Origin: Flammeovirgaceae bacterium UBA5585
GTDB taxonomy: Bacteria; Bacteroidota; Bacteroidia; Cytophagales; Cyclobacteriaceae
DNA: 64,000 bases
Direction of reading: 5' to 3'
Assembly: GCA_002425185.1 (NCBI GenBank)
Contig: DILT01000008.1
Coordinates: 124,001-188,000 of the forward strand
Positions 8,390 to 17,627 of this stretch are shown in pieces (positions within the stretch are counted from its first letter, which is position 1; every line of letters starts with the position of its first letter). A program made the position numbers and the translations under genes. The notes under the pieces are model-generated. The model had not been told where the DNA came from. It made no database searches and saw only the letters and a program-made list of their open reading frames with translations.

Positions 8390-10306
8390 ATGGGAAAAAT
8401 TATTGGAATCGACTTGGGTACTACCAACTCCTGCGTAGCCGTAATGGAGGGTAATGAGCCCGTTGTTATACCCAACAGCGAAGGCCGTAGAACTACCCCT
8501 TCTATCGTGGCCTTTTTAGATGGCGGTAAGGGTGAGCGCAAAGTGGGTGATCCTGCCAAGCGCCAGTCCATTACCAACCCGAAAAATACCGTATCGTCTA
8601 TTAAGCGATTTATGGGTAAGAAATTCGCAGATGTTGCGGAAGAAAAGAAAATCATATCCTACCAGGTTGAAAGCGGAAACAACGACACCGTGCGTGTTCG
8701 CATTGGTGACCGCCTTTACACCCCTCAGGAAATTTCCGCAATGGTTCTTCAAAAAATGAAGAGCACTGCCGAAGATTACCTCGGTACCACCGTAAGCGAG
8801 GCGGTTATTACCGTACCTGCTTATTTCAATGATGCTGAACGCCAGGCAACAAAAGAGGCTGGGCAGATTGCCGGCCTTGATGTGAAGCGCATCATCAACG
8901 AACCCACGGCTGCAGCATTGGCCTACGGCCTTGACAAGAAAAATAAAGACATGAAGATTGCCGTGTACGACCTTGGTGGTGGTACATTCGATATCTCTAT
9001 TCTTGAATTAGGTGATGGCGTGTTTGAAGTTAAATCTACCAATGGCGATGTTCACTTAGGTGGTGATGACTTCGACATGAAAATTATTAACTGGCTGGCC
9101 GATGAGTTCAAAGCTGAACGTAACATCGACTTACGCAAAGATCCGATGGCACTACAGCGCCTGAAAGAAGCGGCTGAAAAAGCAAAGATTGAATTATCCA
9201 GCTCACAGGAAACTGAAATTAACCTGCCGTACATTACTTCTATTGATGGCGTTCCTGAACACCTGGTGAAGAAAATTACCCGCGCCAAATTTGAACAGTT
9301 GGTAGATGATCTGGTGCGTAGAACACTAGAACCATGCCGCAAGGCAGTTGAAGATGCAGGTGTTTCCATTGGCCAAATTGATGAGGTCATTCTGGTAGGC
9401 GGTTCAACCCGTATACCGCGCATTCAGGAAGAAGTGGAAAAATTCTTCGGAAAGAAACCATCTAAAGGTGTTAACCCGGATGAAGTAGTGGCCGTTGGAG
9501 CTGCTATCCAGGGCGGTGTATTAACCGGTGAGGTGAAAGATGTACTGTTGTTGGATGTTACCCCGCTTTCATTGGGTATTGAAACCTTAGGTGGTGTGTT
9601 CACCAAACTAATTGAAAGCAACACAACCATACCTTCTAAGAAATCTGAAGTCTTCTCTACCGCGGCTGACAATCAGCCTTCTGTTGAGATTCACGTGTTG
9701 CAAGGCGAGCGTCCTATGGCGAAAGATAACCGAACCATTGGCCGCTTCCACCTCGATGGTATTCCTCCGGCACCACGAGGCATTCCACAGGTTGAAGTAA
9801 CCTTTGATATTGATGCCAATGGTATTCTCCATGTATCGGCTAAAGACAAAGGCACCGGCAAAGAGCAGAAAATACGCATTGAGGCCTCCAGCGGACTGAC
9901 GGAAGCCGAGATAAACAAAATGAAGCAGGAAGCTCAGGCCAATGCTGAGTCGGACAGACAAGCCAAAGAGCGCGTTGAAAAGATTAACCAGGCCGATTCA
10001 CTGATTTTCCAAACGGAAAAACAGCTTAAGGAATATGGCGACAAGCTTTCCGATGGAAACAAGAGTGCCATTACCAGTGCCCTTGATCGACTGCGCGAAG
10101 CACATAAGAGTCAGGACCTAACGGCTATTGAAACAGCCATGGCAGCCCTGAATGGTGCCTGGCAGGCGGCTTCGCAGGAGATTTATCAGGCGCAGCAAAA
10201 TGCCGGCCCACAACCGGGCGCTAATGCCGGGCCTACCGGTGGTGCTTCAGCCGATTCCAATAATGTTTCGGACGTAGAGTATGAAGAGGTGAACGATAAG
10301 AAGTAA
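8390..10306 (+). CDS. dnaK: molecular chaperone DnaK (Hsp70)
   Basis: 638 residues, full length. The N-terminal ATPase begins 'GKIIGIDLGTTNSCVAVMEG'. The signatures 'IAVYDLGGGTFDISIL' and 'VILVGGSTRIPRIQEEV' follow, then the interdomain linker 'VLLLDVTPLSLGIETLGG', the substrate-binding domain, and a lid with the Gly/Ala/Asn-rich tail ending 'SDVEYEEVNDKK'. It folds nascent and stress-damaged proteins with DnaJ and GrpE, which are not adjacent here. The promoter region to prfC (8249-8389) shows no TAnnTTTG box, which fits control by a stress sigma or another regulator but does not prove it. Confidence 0.99.
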   Translation: MGKIIGIDLGTTNSCVAVMEGNEPVVIPNSEGRRTTPSIVAFLDGGKGERKVGDPAKRQSITNPKNTVSSIKRFMGKKFADVAEEKKIISYQVESGNNDTVRVRIGDRLYTPQEISAMVLQKMKSTAEDYLGTTVSEAVITVPAYFNDAERQATKEAGQIAGLDVKRIINEPTAAALAYGLDKKNKDMKIAVYDLGGGTFDISILELGDGVFEVKSTNGDVHLGGDDFDMKIINWLADEFKAERNIDLRKDPMALQRLKEAAEKAKIELSSSQETEINLPYITSIDGVPEHLVKKITRAKFEQLVDDLVRRTLEPCRKAVEDAGVSIGQIDEVILVGGSTRIPRIQEEVEKFFGKKPSKGVNPDEVVAVGAAIQGGVLTGEVKDVLLLDVTPLSLGIETLGGVFTKLIESNTTIPSKKSEVFSTAADNQPSVEIHVLQGERPMAKDNRTIGRFHLDGIPPAPRGIPQVEVTFDIDANGILHVSAKDKGTGKEQKIRIEASSGLTEAEINKMKQEAQANAESDRQAKERVEKINQADSLIFQTEKQLKEYGDKLSDGNKSAITSALDRLREAHKSQDLTAIETAMAALNGAWQAASQEIYQAQQNAGPQPGANAGPTGGASADSNNVSDVEYEEVNDKK

Positions 10307-10328
10307 TTCAAATCGACCTGTAAACCTG

Positions 10329-10363
10329 AAAAGTCCTGACGATAACCGTCAGGACTTTTTTAT
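10329..10363 (+). terminator. Rho-independent terminator after dnaK
   Basis: A 12-bp stem (10329-10340 with 10348-10359), loop GATAACC, then continued T's. It separates dnaK from the aspartate kinase gene. Confidence 0.8.
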
Positions 10364-10377
10364 TTTAACTGCTTCTC

Positions 10378-10385
10378 TAACTTTG
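10378..10385 (+). promoter_or_regulatory. candidate -7 box (TAACTTTG) for lysC
   Basis: TAACTTTG lies 19 nt before the lysC ATG and just after the dnaK terminator. The region 19 nt upstream is the terminator T-run and carries no clear TTTG, so only half of the promoter is supported. Confidence 0.35.
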
Positions 10386-10404
10386 TCGCCTCAATTTCAG
10401 GTAT

Positions 10405-11727
10405 ATGCTCGTATTAAAATTTGGCGGCACTTCGGTTGGCAAACCGGAACGAATGAAAAAAATTGCAACCCTGGTAACGGAAACCCCCGGACAAAAAGTG
10501 GTGGTGCTCTCAGCTCTTTCGGGTACCACCAACGCCCTGGTGGCCATCGGAGACTTAATATTGAAAAATGATTTAGACGCAGCTGAAAAAGAAATTGCCC
10601 TTCTCGAAAAGCATTATCATGCCTTTATACAGGAGTTATATGCTTCCGAAAATTTTAAAACCATCGGGCAAGAAATTGTAAGCCGGTTTTTCATTTTTAT
10701 CCGGTTGTTGGCGGCCGGGCAGTTTGATGATAAAAGTTACCGCGAATTACTGGCACAGGGGGAGCTGATTTCTACAGAGCTTTTCTACCAGCATTTAATG
10801 GAGCAAAAAATAAATGCGCGGTTGCTTCCGGCACTCTACTTCATGTCGATTGATGAGAATGAAGAACCCGAGTTGGAAAAAATTGCGCAACGCCTTAAGC
10901 CCCTGCTCAAATCGTTCCAAAACGTTGATATTATCATCACTCAGGGATACATCTGCCGCAATCACCGCAATGAAATTGACAACCTGAAGCGAGGCGGAAG
11001 TGACTATACGGCATCATTAATGGGTGCAGCCATAGGTGCTGAGGAAATTCAAATCTGGACCGACATTGATGGCATGCACAATAACGATCCCCGGGTGGTG
11101 AAGAAAACAATTCCGATTAGTGAGCTTACTTTCGATGAAGCCTCCGAGCTGGCATATTTTGGTGCAAAAATTTTACATCCCTCCACCATTGTTCCGGCAC
11201 AGAAGTATAATGTGCCCGTCCGGTTAAAGAATACCATGGATGAAAAGGCGCCAGGCACCATCATCAGCAATAAAGAAACAGAGCGGGTGTTTAAAGCTGT
11301 AGCCGCTAAAGATGGCATTACGGCAATCAAAATAAAATCATCGCGCATGTTGATGGCCTACGGTTTTTTGCGCAGGGTATTTGAGGTTTTTGAGCAGTTC
11401 AAAACACCCATCGATATGATCTCCACCTCAGAGGTGGCGGTATCACTGACCATTGATAACAACGCCCATTTGGATACTATCGTAAAAGAACTTACCACGT
11501 TTGGAAACGTTGAGATCGACAGGAATCAAACTATTGTTTGCATAGTCGGGCATAGAATTGGAAACCAGCACGGCATACTCGATAAAATATTCGGGTGCCT
11601 TGGTGATATTCCCATCCGCATGGTTTCCGTGGGAGGCTCGTATAATAACATTTCCATTCTGGTAGACACCCGGTATAAAGAAAAGACTTTAATTCAACTC
11701 AACGAGGGTATTTTTAAGCTTGGCTAA
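10405..11727 (+). CDS. lysC: aspartate kinase, monofunctional
   Basis: 440 residues. It phosphorylates L-aspartate, the first step toward lysine, threonine, methionine and diaminopimelate. It shows 'LKFGGTSVGKPERM' at the N-terminus, 'GRGGSDYTASL' in the form 'RGGSDYTASLMGAAIGAEE' near residue 198, and 'WTDIDGMHNNDPRVV'. Two ACT repeats lie in the last 140 residues ('MISTSEVAVSLTIDN', 'IRMVSVGGSYNNISILVD'), which normally bind the feedback inhibitor lysine or threonine. No homoserine dehydrogenase domain is fused. Other pathway genes are not in the window. Confidence 0.93.
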   Translation: MLVLKFGGTSVGKPERMKKIATLVTETPGQKVVVLSALSGTTNALVAIGDLILKNDLDAAEKEIALLEKHYHAFIQELYASENFKTIGQEIVSRFFIFIRLLAAGQFDDKSYRELLAQGELISTELFYQHLMEQKINARLLPALYFMSIDENEEPELEKIAQRLKPLLKSFQNVDIIITQGYICRNHRNEIDNLKRGGSDYTASLMGAAIGAEEIQIWTDIDGMHNNDPRVVKKTIPISELTFDEASELAYFGAKILHPSTIVPAQKYNVPVRLKNTMDEKAPGTIISNKETERVFKAVAAKDGITAIKIKSSRMLMAYGFLRRVFEVFEQFKTPIDMISTSEVAVSLTIDNNAHLDTIVKELTTFGNVEIDRNQTIVCIVGHRIGNQHGILDKIFGCLGDIPIRMVSVGGSYNNISILVDTRYKEKTLIQLNEGIFKLG

Positions 11728-11873
11728 TTGCGCTGACGGCCGTCATTAGAATCAGTTAAAAACTATATTCTGAGCGCTGTTTATTGGTTCACGTTCCGTT
11801 AATCACAAATTAATTTGGTGATCCTCCAATCATGCATTAATATTAGTGCACTGATATTAAACCTATTGGATTA

Positions 11874-13253
11874 ATGGAACTGGCCATCGTTATCATCTTC
11901 ATTATCGGGTATCTTGCCATCGCCCTTGAACATCCCATTAAAATAAACAAAACCGCTTCGGCATTACTTACCGGTGTAATCTGCTGGACATTGTTTATGG
12001 TGGCCGATTCACCAACCACCCTGTTGGAAAGTTCGCATTACACTCATTTTTTGGATGACCTGAAGAGAACAACGGCTAATTTCAGTTCCCTTACAACGGG
12101 TGAAATACATCGTGAGTTTGTTCTTGAACAATTGGGTGAGCACCTGGATGAAATTGCCCAGATCTTATTCTTTCTGATGGGTGCCATGACCATTGTTGAA
12201 CTGGTAGATGCACATCATGGTTTTAAATTTATTACTGATCGCATCCGCACAAAGAGTCCGAAGAAATTACTGTGGATTGTTTGTGGTGTAGCGTTTATTC
12301 TTTCCGCCATACTGGATAACCTGACAACCACTATTGTGATGGTATCGCTTATCCGAAAACTAATACCTAACAAAGAGATGCGGTTGTTTTTTGCCGGTAT
12401 GATTGTAGTGGCTGCCAATGCCGGTGGTGCATGGTCGCCCATTGGTGATGTTACTACCACCATGCTTTGGATTGGCGGACAAATAACCGCAGTAAATATT
12501 GTAAAGACTCTGTTGTTGCCCAGCATTGTATGTGCGGTTATACCACTCATCTACCTCAACTTCAAATTGAAGGGAGAATTGGGTGAAGCGCCTCCTAAAA
12601 CCAAAGAGGAATACCAGCAAACCAGTGGCGGTGGCACCTTAATGTTGATAGTCGGTGTTTGTGCGCTAATATCTGTGCCAATCTTTAAAACCATAACACA
12701 TCTGCCTCCCTATTTAGGCATGATGTTAGGACTTGGTGTTTTGTGGGTAGTGTCGGAATTGATTAACCCGGATATGGATGAGGCCACCAAAAAGCAATAC
12801 ACAGCGGCTCATGCCTTAACCCGTATTGATATGCCCAGCGTACTTTTCTTCCTTGGAATTTTGCTGGCTGTAGGGTCATTAGAGGCCATGGGCACCTTGC
12901 ATAATTTTGCAGAAATGCTCACCGATAAAGTGGGCAATATCAGTGTCATTATTACACTCATCGGTATTCTCTCCTCTATTGTGGATAACGTACCATTGGT
13001 TGCGGCCAGCATGGGTATGTATGATATGACCATCTACCCGACCGATCATATGATTTGGGAATATTTAGCCTATTGTGCCGGAACCGGAGGAAGCATGTTG
13101 ATTATCGGGTCGGCAGCAGGTGTTGCTGCAATGGGTATGGAAAAGATTGACTTTATCTGGTACCTGAAAAAAATAACGCTTTTGGCATTGATGGGCTATT
13201 TCGCAGGTGCAATTGTCTACTTGCTCACCTGGCCATTTTTCGCGGTGCACTAA
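11874..13253 (+). CDS. nhaD: Na+/H+ antiporter NhaD
   Basis: 459 residues, polytopic inner-membrane protein with about 11-13 hydrophobic segments. Features of the NhaD/ArsB-like ion transporter family are clear: 'ILSAILDNLTTTIVMVSLIRKL', 'VVAANAGGAWSPIGDVTTTMLWIGGQI', and a second inverted-repeat half with 'SSIVDNVPLVAASMGMY' and 'YCAGTGGSMLIIGSAAGVAAMGMEKIDF'. It exchanges cytoplasmic Na+ (or Li+) for protons. The 146-nt gap from lysC has no clear promoter motif. It converges with the dehydrogenase gene after 6 nt. Confidence 0.93.
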   Translation: MELAIVIIFIIGYLAIALEHPIKINKTASALLTGVICWTLFMVADSPTTLLESSHYTHFLDDLKRTTANFSSLTTGEIHREFVLEQLGEHLDEIAQILFFLMGAMTIVELVDAHHGFKFITDRIRTKSPKKLLWIVCGVAFILSAILDNLTTTIVMVSLIRKLIPNKEMRLFFAGMIVVAANAGGAWSPIGDVTTTMLWIGGQITAVNIVKTLLLPSIVCAVIPLIYLNFKLKGELGEAPPKTKEEYQQTSGGGTLMLIVGVCALISVPIFKTITHLPPYLGMMLGLGVLWVVSELINPDMDEATKKQYTAAHALTRIDMPSVLFFLGILLAVGSLEAMGTLHNFAEMLTDKVGNISVIITLIGILSSIVDNVPLVAASMGMYDMTIYPTDHMIWEYLAYCAGTGGSMLIIGSAAGVAAMGMEKIDFIWYLKKITLLALMGYFAGAIVYLLTWPFFAVH

Positions 13254-13259
13254 GGGTTG

Positions 13260-14486
13260 TTACACGAGTTGCCTCAAGGCAATCTCAAAAGAAGCCTGTG
13301 CAATTCCAGTTTTAGCTGAATGAACCTGCTGCGTTCTTTCCAAGGCGCGTTTAATGGTGGCGGAGATATCTGTAAAGATTGATTCATCGTCCATACTCAC
13401 TTCTCGTTCCATAAAGTGGGCAAACACACGGGCCATACCACAGTTGGCAATAAAATCAGGAATAACAGAAAATTTTTCATCGGCATAAACACCGGTTGAG
13501 CCGAAGAATATTTCCGGATCAGCAAACGGAACATTAGCTCCACACGAAAAAACTTCAAGGCCGGATGCCATCATGCGGTCAACCTGATCTTTCGTAACCA
13601 GGCGGGAGGCGGCTGCAGGAATAAAAATTTCAAACCGCTTATCCCATATTTTATTATCCAGCACTTCATACGGAATAAGTTCTGGGGATTGTATTTTATT
13701 ATGTACGCGGTCAACAACAAGTTTTGCAATTTCCTCCAGGGTAAAACCATCATCACGAATAACACCGCCATCGCGGGTAATGATGCCAACTATTTTTACC
13801 CCCATTTTGGCCAGATAAAATCCCGCAGCAGCACCAACATTACCCCAACCTTGTACAACTGCACGCTTTCCTTTTAGTTCACCGCCCCAAAGTTGATAGA
13901 AATGTTTCACGGCTTCGGCCACACCATAACCCGTGCACATATCGGCAATCGTATACTTTTTTGATAACGAAGGCGTGAAGCGTTCATCTTCAATCACTTT
14001 TATTACACCTTGCCTGAGTTGCCCGATACGATTTACTTTTTGTGCTTCAGTAGGCTTATAGTGGCCGGTGAATACCCCTTCCTGCGGATGCCAGATTCCG
14101 GCATCTTCCGTAATGGGAATCACTTCATGAATTTCATCCACATTTAAATCGCCACCCGTTCCGTAATAATATTTCAGCAACGGCATTACCGCATTATACC
14201 AGCGCTGTAACACAGCCTCCTTGCGCGGATCATTCGGGTCGAAATTTATTCCGGATTTAGCACCGCCAATCGGTGGGCCCGAAACGGTAAATTTCACTTC
14301 CATGGTTTTGGCCAACGATTCTACCTCACGCTTATCGAGCCCTATGCGCATGCGTGTACCTCCTCCGGCTGCTCCACCCCGTAGTGAGTTAATTACAACC
14401 CAACCTTCAGCTTCAGTTTCAGCATCTTTCCATTCAAATACAATTTCGGGGCGTTTATTCTCGAATTTTTTAAGGAGTTCCTGCAT
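13260..14486 (-). CDS. Glu/Leu/Phe/Val dehydrogenase family protein
   Basis: 408 residues, NAD(P)-dependent amino-acid dehydrogenase (oxidative deamination to the 2-oxo acid and ammonia). The dimerisation/catalytic domain has the lysine motif 'PPIGGAKSGINFDP' and 'YYYGTGGDLNVDEIHEV'. The nucleotide-binding domain has 'VVQGWGNVGAAAGFYLAKMG' (GxGxxG). The N-terminal 'LRGGAAGGGTRMR' is typical of the Bacteroidota branch. Substrate preference (Glu versus branched-chain) cannot be decided. It lies 36 nt downstream of anmK on the same strand, so the two may be co-transcribed. A near -7 box (CATCTTTG on the minus strand, 14506-14513) precedes it. Confidence 0.88.
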   Translation of the reverse strand: MQELLKKFENKRPEIVFEWKDAETEAEGWVVINSLRGGAAGGGTRMRIGLDKREVESLAKTMEVKFTVSGPPIGGAKSGINFDPNDPRKEAVLQRWYNAVMPLLKYYYGTGGDLNVDEIHEVIPITEDAGIWHPQEGVFTGHYKPTEAQKVNRIGQLRQGVIKVIEDERFTPSLSKKYTIADMCTGYGVAEAVKHFYQLWGGELKGKRAVVQGWGNVGAAAGFYLAKMGVKIVGIITRDGGVIRDDGFTLEEIAKLVVDRVHNKIQSPELIPYEVLDNKIWDKRFEIFIPAAASRLVTKDQVDRMMASGLEVFSCGANVPFADPEIFFGSTGVYADEKFSVIPDFIANCGMARVFAHFMEREVSMDDESIFTDISATIKRALERTQQVHSAKTGIAQASFEIALRQLV

Positions 14487-14522
14487 ACGTATAAAAATCT
14501 GGCGGCAAAGATGGCAAAACCT

Positions 14523-15602
14523 TCAGAAACCAACCAACATACCGCTACTGCAATCACGTGTAGCCTGGGTAACACTTTTCAAGCAATTTATTTCATTTCT
14601 CACACGCTTCACCCCCAGGAAAGCAAAAACCAGTGCCTCTTTAAATTTTACAACATCCGGCTCTGGAATAATTAAATCTGCCTTATCGCCACATTGTTCC
14701 ATCAATCGATAGATCAGATATGAATTAAAAGCTCCGCCTCCTGTGCAAAGGACGGTCAATCGCCTTTTTCCGTAATTCAGCGATGATGCAATGTGAATAG
14801 CAACCGACTCTGTAAACGTGTTGAGCCGATCATTCAATTCAATTTTGTCATCATCGAGAACAGGCATTATATGTTGTTCAAAAAACTCGCGACCAAGTGA
14901 TGGTCTTTTTGATTCAATCCGGGCGTATACTTTTGACAGTTTCTTTAACATGATGGTATTCAGCGAACCATTGGCAGCCATGCCCCCACCATCATCATAC
15001 GTTTTACCTTTCTTCGCTGCCAGATAATTAAGTCCCATATTCGCAAAGCAGATGTCGAAGGCCACACGCTTTGCTTTTACCACTTGCGAAAGGTTTGCAA
15101 TACCCCCAAGATTTAAGCAGACATCATAATCAGAGAAAAGATAGTGATCACCAACAGGTACTAAGGGCGCACCTTGTCCACCTAAGGCAACATCCAAACT
15201 TCGAAAGTCATAGACAACCGGCTTGCCTGAAGCAGCATGAAGTGCGTTACCACTCCCGAGTTGAAAAGTGAATCCTTTTTCCGGTTGATGAAAAATAGTG
15301 TGTCCGTGCGAAGCAATAAAATCTACTTGTTTAATTCCATATAAGCTGAAAAACCTCTTGCAGAGATCACCCAGGTATTTTCCATAGTCAGCATGCAATT
15401 GTAAAAGCTGTGCTGATGAAAGTTGGTGCGCCTGAGAAAGTTTTTTCATCCAGGAGGTGGTGTATGGAACCGTAATGGCTTTCTCAATTTTAAATTGCCA
15501 TTGGTCATTTTTGTATTGAAAATTACAGCATGCCACATCCACACCATCCAACGAGGTGCCCGACATTAAGCCAAGTACTTTATATTTCTGCTTTGAATCC
15601 AT
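14523..15602 (-). CDS. anmK: anhydro-N-acetylmuramic acid kinase
   Basis: 359 residues. It cleaves and phosphorylates 1,6-anhydro-MurNAc to MurNAc-6-phosphate in cell-wall recycling. Diagnostic motifs are 'VLGLMSGTSLDGVDVACC' at the N-terminus, 'ASHGHTIFHQPEKGFTFQLG', 'YDFRSLDVALGGQGAPLVP' and 'CLNLGGIANLSQ', with 'VLCTGGGAFNSYLI' near the C-terminus. Length is normal. It is divergent from coaX with a 28-nt gap, so their promoters must overlap. The other recycling genes (murQ, nagZ) are not in the window. Confidence 0.96.
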   Translation of the reverse strand: MDSKQKYKVLGLMSGTSLDGVDVACCNFQYKNDQWQFKIEKAITVPYTTSWMKKLSQAHQLSSAQLLQLHADYGKYLGDLCKRFFSLYGIKQVDFIASHGHTIFHQPEKGFTFQLGSGNALHAASGKPVVYDFRSLDVALGGQGAPLVPVGDHYLFSDYDVCLNLGGIANLSQVVKAKRVAFDICFANMGLNYLAAKKGKTYDDGGGMAANGSLNTIMLKKLSKVYARIESKRPSLGREFFEQHIMPVLDDDKIELNDRLNTFTESVAIHIASSLNYGKRRLTVLCTGGGAFNSYLIYRLMEQCGDKADLIIPEPDVVKFKEALVFAFLGVKRVRNEINCLKSVTQATRDCSSGMLVGF

Positions 15603-15630
15603 ACTTTTATTGCTTGCTTACAACCCCAAC

Positions 15631-16350
15631 ATGAATCTTGTTGTTGATTCCGGTAATACATCGACTAAGGTAGCGATTTTCGATAATGAAAAGTTGATGG
15701 AGAAAAACGTCTTTACTACTTCGGCAGAAATTAAAAATTATCTCCAGGAGTCAACTGCAAAAAATATTATCGTAAGTTCTGTTACCCGTGATATGGATGA
15801 ACTTCTTTCATGGGCCGGGAAAGCAACACATAAGATTAAAGTAACACCCGATCTGCCTCTTCCGGTTAACATTCTTTACACCACGCCTAAAACCCTGGGT
15901 GTTGATCGGATTGCAGGAGTTTGTGGAGCCATACAACTTTTTCCCTCACAGAGTAATCTAGTTATTGATGCCGGAACGTGTATTACATATGATTTTGTTG
16001 ACCAACATCATAACTTTTATGGTGGAGGAATTTCTCCTGGTCTGCACATGCGATTTCAGTCCGTTCATACGTTTACAGCAAAACTACCGTTGGTGAAGCC
16101 TGTGGACTATCCGGAATTGATTGGAGATAGTACGGAACACTGCATACAAAGCGGAATAGTATTGGGCATGACAGAAGAAATAGAAGGTATTATTAGCCGA
16201 TATCGTATAAAATATCCCCATTTACAGGTGATTTTATGTGGTGGCGATGCCTCCTTTTTTGAAAACAAGCTGAAAGCCTCCATATTTGCGTGCCCAAATC
16301 TGGTCCTCATTGGTTTAAACCGCATTTTATTACATAATGTCGCTCACTAA
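15631..16350 (+). CDS. coaX: type III pantothenate kinase
   Basis: 239 residues. It phosphorylates pantothenate, the first committed step of coenzyme A synthesis. The ASKHA-fold motifs are 'VVDSGNTSTKVAIFD' at the N-terminus, 'GVDRIAGVCGA', 'VIDAGTCITYDFVD' and 'GGGISPGLHMRFQ'. The frame is open back to 15556, inside anmK, but the conserved start is 'MNLVVDSGNT' at 15631. The last 14 nt overlap the start of the outer-membrane protein gene, so translation of the two is probably coupled. Confidence 0.95.
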   Translation: MNLVVDSGNTSTKVAIFDNEKLMEKNVFTTSAEIKNYLQESTAKNIIVSSVTRDMDELLSWAGKATHKIKVTPDLPLPVNILYTTPKTLGVDRIAGVCGAIQLFPSQSNLVIDAGTCITYDFVDQHHNFYGGGISPGLHMRFQSVHTFTAKLPLVKPVDYPELIGDSTEHCIQSGIVLGMTEEIEGIISRYRIKYPHLQVILCGGDASFFENKLKASIFACPNLVLIGLNRILLHNVAH

Positions 16351-17614
16351 ACAGTATTTATTCACACTCGCTTTATTCGTTTTATCGTTTGTGGCGCTGG
16401 GCCAGGCAGCCCGATCACCGTTCTCTACTTTTGGTATTGGTGATCCGTATGGAAATGCCTTAATCCAAAATCAGGCAATGGGCGGAATTGGTGTTAGTCA
16501 GCCCCAATATTGGTTTGTGAATAATCAAAATCCAGCCCTGTTGGTATTCAATTACTACACCGTTTTTCAGGCAGGTGGTCTGCTCGAATCCAAAACAATT
16601 TCAGCTGATACCAGCAAGATTAAAAGTGTTAATGGAAATATGAATTACCTGGTAACAGCGTTGCCCATAAAACCTGGTAAATGGACTACATCAGTTGGGT
16701 TGATGCCCTTTACCAGTGTTAATTACCGGACAGAGTATTTTGATATTGTAGAAAATTCCAACCCTATTGATACCGCTATTGTTGCTGAGCAGGGCAGTGG
16801 CGGGCTGTCGCAGGTGTATTGGTCAAATGGTGTGCGTATACATGATAATTGGTCGGTAGGTTTAAAAGCCGCATACCTGTTTGGGTCTGTTGTTAATGAC
16901 TATACCAACACGCTGCTTACGGTGCCCCAACCAGTCGGTTATGTTGTAGCCGTTAATGAACAAACTTTTATAAAGGATTTTCAGTTTACCGGGGGGTTAT
17001 CGTTCAGCAAGGATTCCATCGGGAGCAAAGATGAATATCGAATTAGTGCTGGCTTAACCTATAGCCTGTCAACCAATTTAAAAGCATCTAAAAGAACCAT
17101 ATTTGAGCGTAGAAATTTTGGAGGAAATCCGATAACTACCGATACCCTTATATTGCGTAGAGGAAGCGTTTCTTTGCCATCCTCACTAACTGCAGGATTT
17201 GCGATTAGCAAACTAGCCAAATGGACAGCCGGGGCTGAAATTTCGCTCCAGGATTGGTCGCAATTTCGCAGTATAAATGCCGAGGATAATGAAAATCTGG
17301 GGCAGGCATGGCGATTTTCGGCCGGAGGGGAGGTTACACCCGACTTGCTATCCGAGAATTTCTTCAAAAGAATCACCTACAGAACTGGATTTCACTACGA
17401 AAACTCTCCATTTTTGGTAAACAATAACCCGGTTAAAGATCTTGGCATAAATATTGGCTTATCTGTGCCAGCTGGCCGTTCAAGCCTCGATTTTGCCTTT
17501 AGCACGGGCAAACGCGGCAATAAGTCAAAAAATGTTTTAGAAGAAACCTATTTCAGGGTTTACTTTGGCATCACATTTAACGACCAGTGGTTTATAAGAA
17601 GACGATTTGACTAA
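16337..17614 (+). CDS. putative outer-membrane beta-barrel protein
   Basis: 425 residues with a Sec signal peptide ending 'LGQA'. The mature protein has alternating hydrophobic strands, Gly/aromatic-rich turns and a terminal barrel strand 'YFRVYFGITFNDQWFIRRRF'. The start 'SPFSTFGIGDPYGNALIQNQAMGGIGVS' resembles FadL/PorV-like barrels of Bacteroidota. No specific function is assigned. The gene overlaps coaX by 14 nt and precedes the TPR gene by 13 nt. This order (coaX, barrel, TPR protein, lptC) recurs in Cytophagales from memory of such genomes, suggesting an envelope role. Confidence 0.75.
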   Translation: MSLTKQYLFTLALFVLSFVALGQAARSPFSTFGIGDPYGNALIQNQAMGGIGVSQPQYWFVNNQNPALLVFNYYTVFQAGGLLESKTISADTSKIKSVNGNMNYLVTALPIKPGKWTTSVGLMPFTSVNYRTEYFDIVENSNPIDTAIVAEQGSGGLSQVYWSNGVRIHDNWSVGLKAAYLFGSVVNDYTNTLLTVPQPVGYVVAVNEQTFIKDFQFTGGLSFSKDSIGSKDEYRISAGLTYSLSTNLKASKRTIFERRNFGGNPITTDTLILRRGSVSLPSSLTAGFAISKLAKWTAGAEISLQDWSQFRSINAEDNENLGQAWRFSAGGEVTPDLLSENFFKRITYRTGFHYENSPFLVNNNPVKDLGINIGLSVPAGRSSLDFAFSTGKRGNKSKNVLEETYFRVYFGITFNDQWFIRRRFD

Positions 17615-17627
17615 TAAAAAATACGAA

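Noticed and set aside
14221..14712. 163-codon open frame on the plus strand
   Set aside because: Crosses two minus-strand genes (dehydrogenase and anmK) and the gap between them; not compatible with either.
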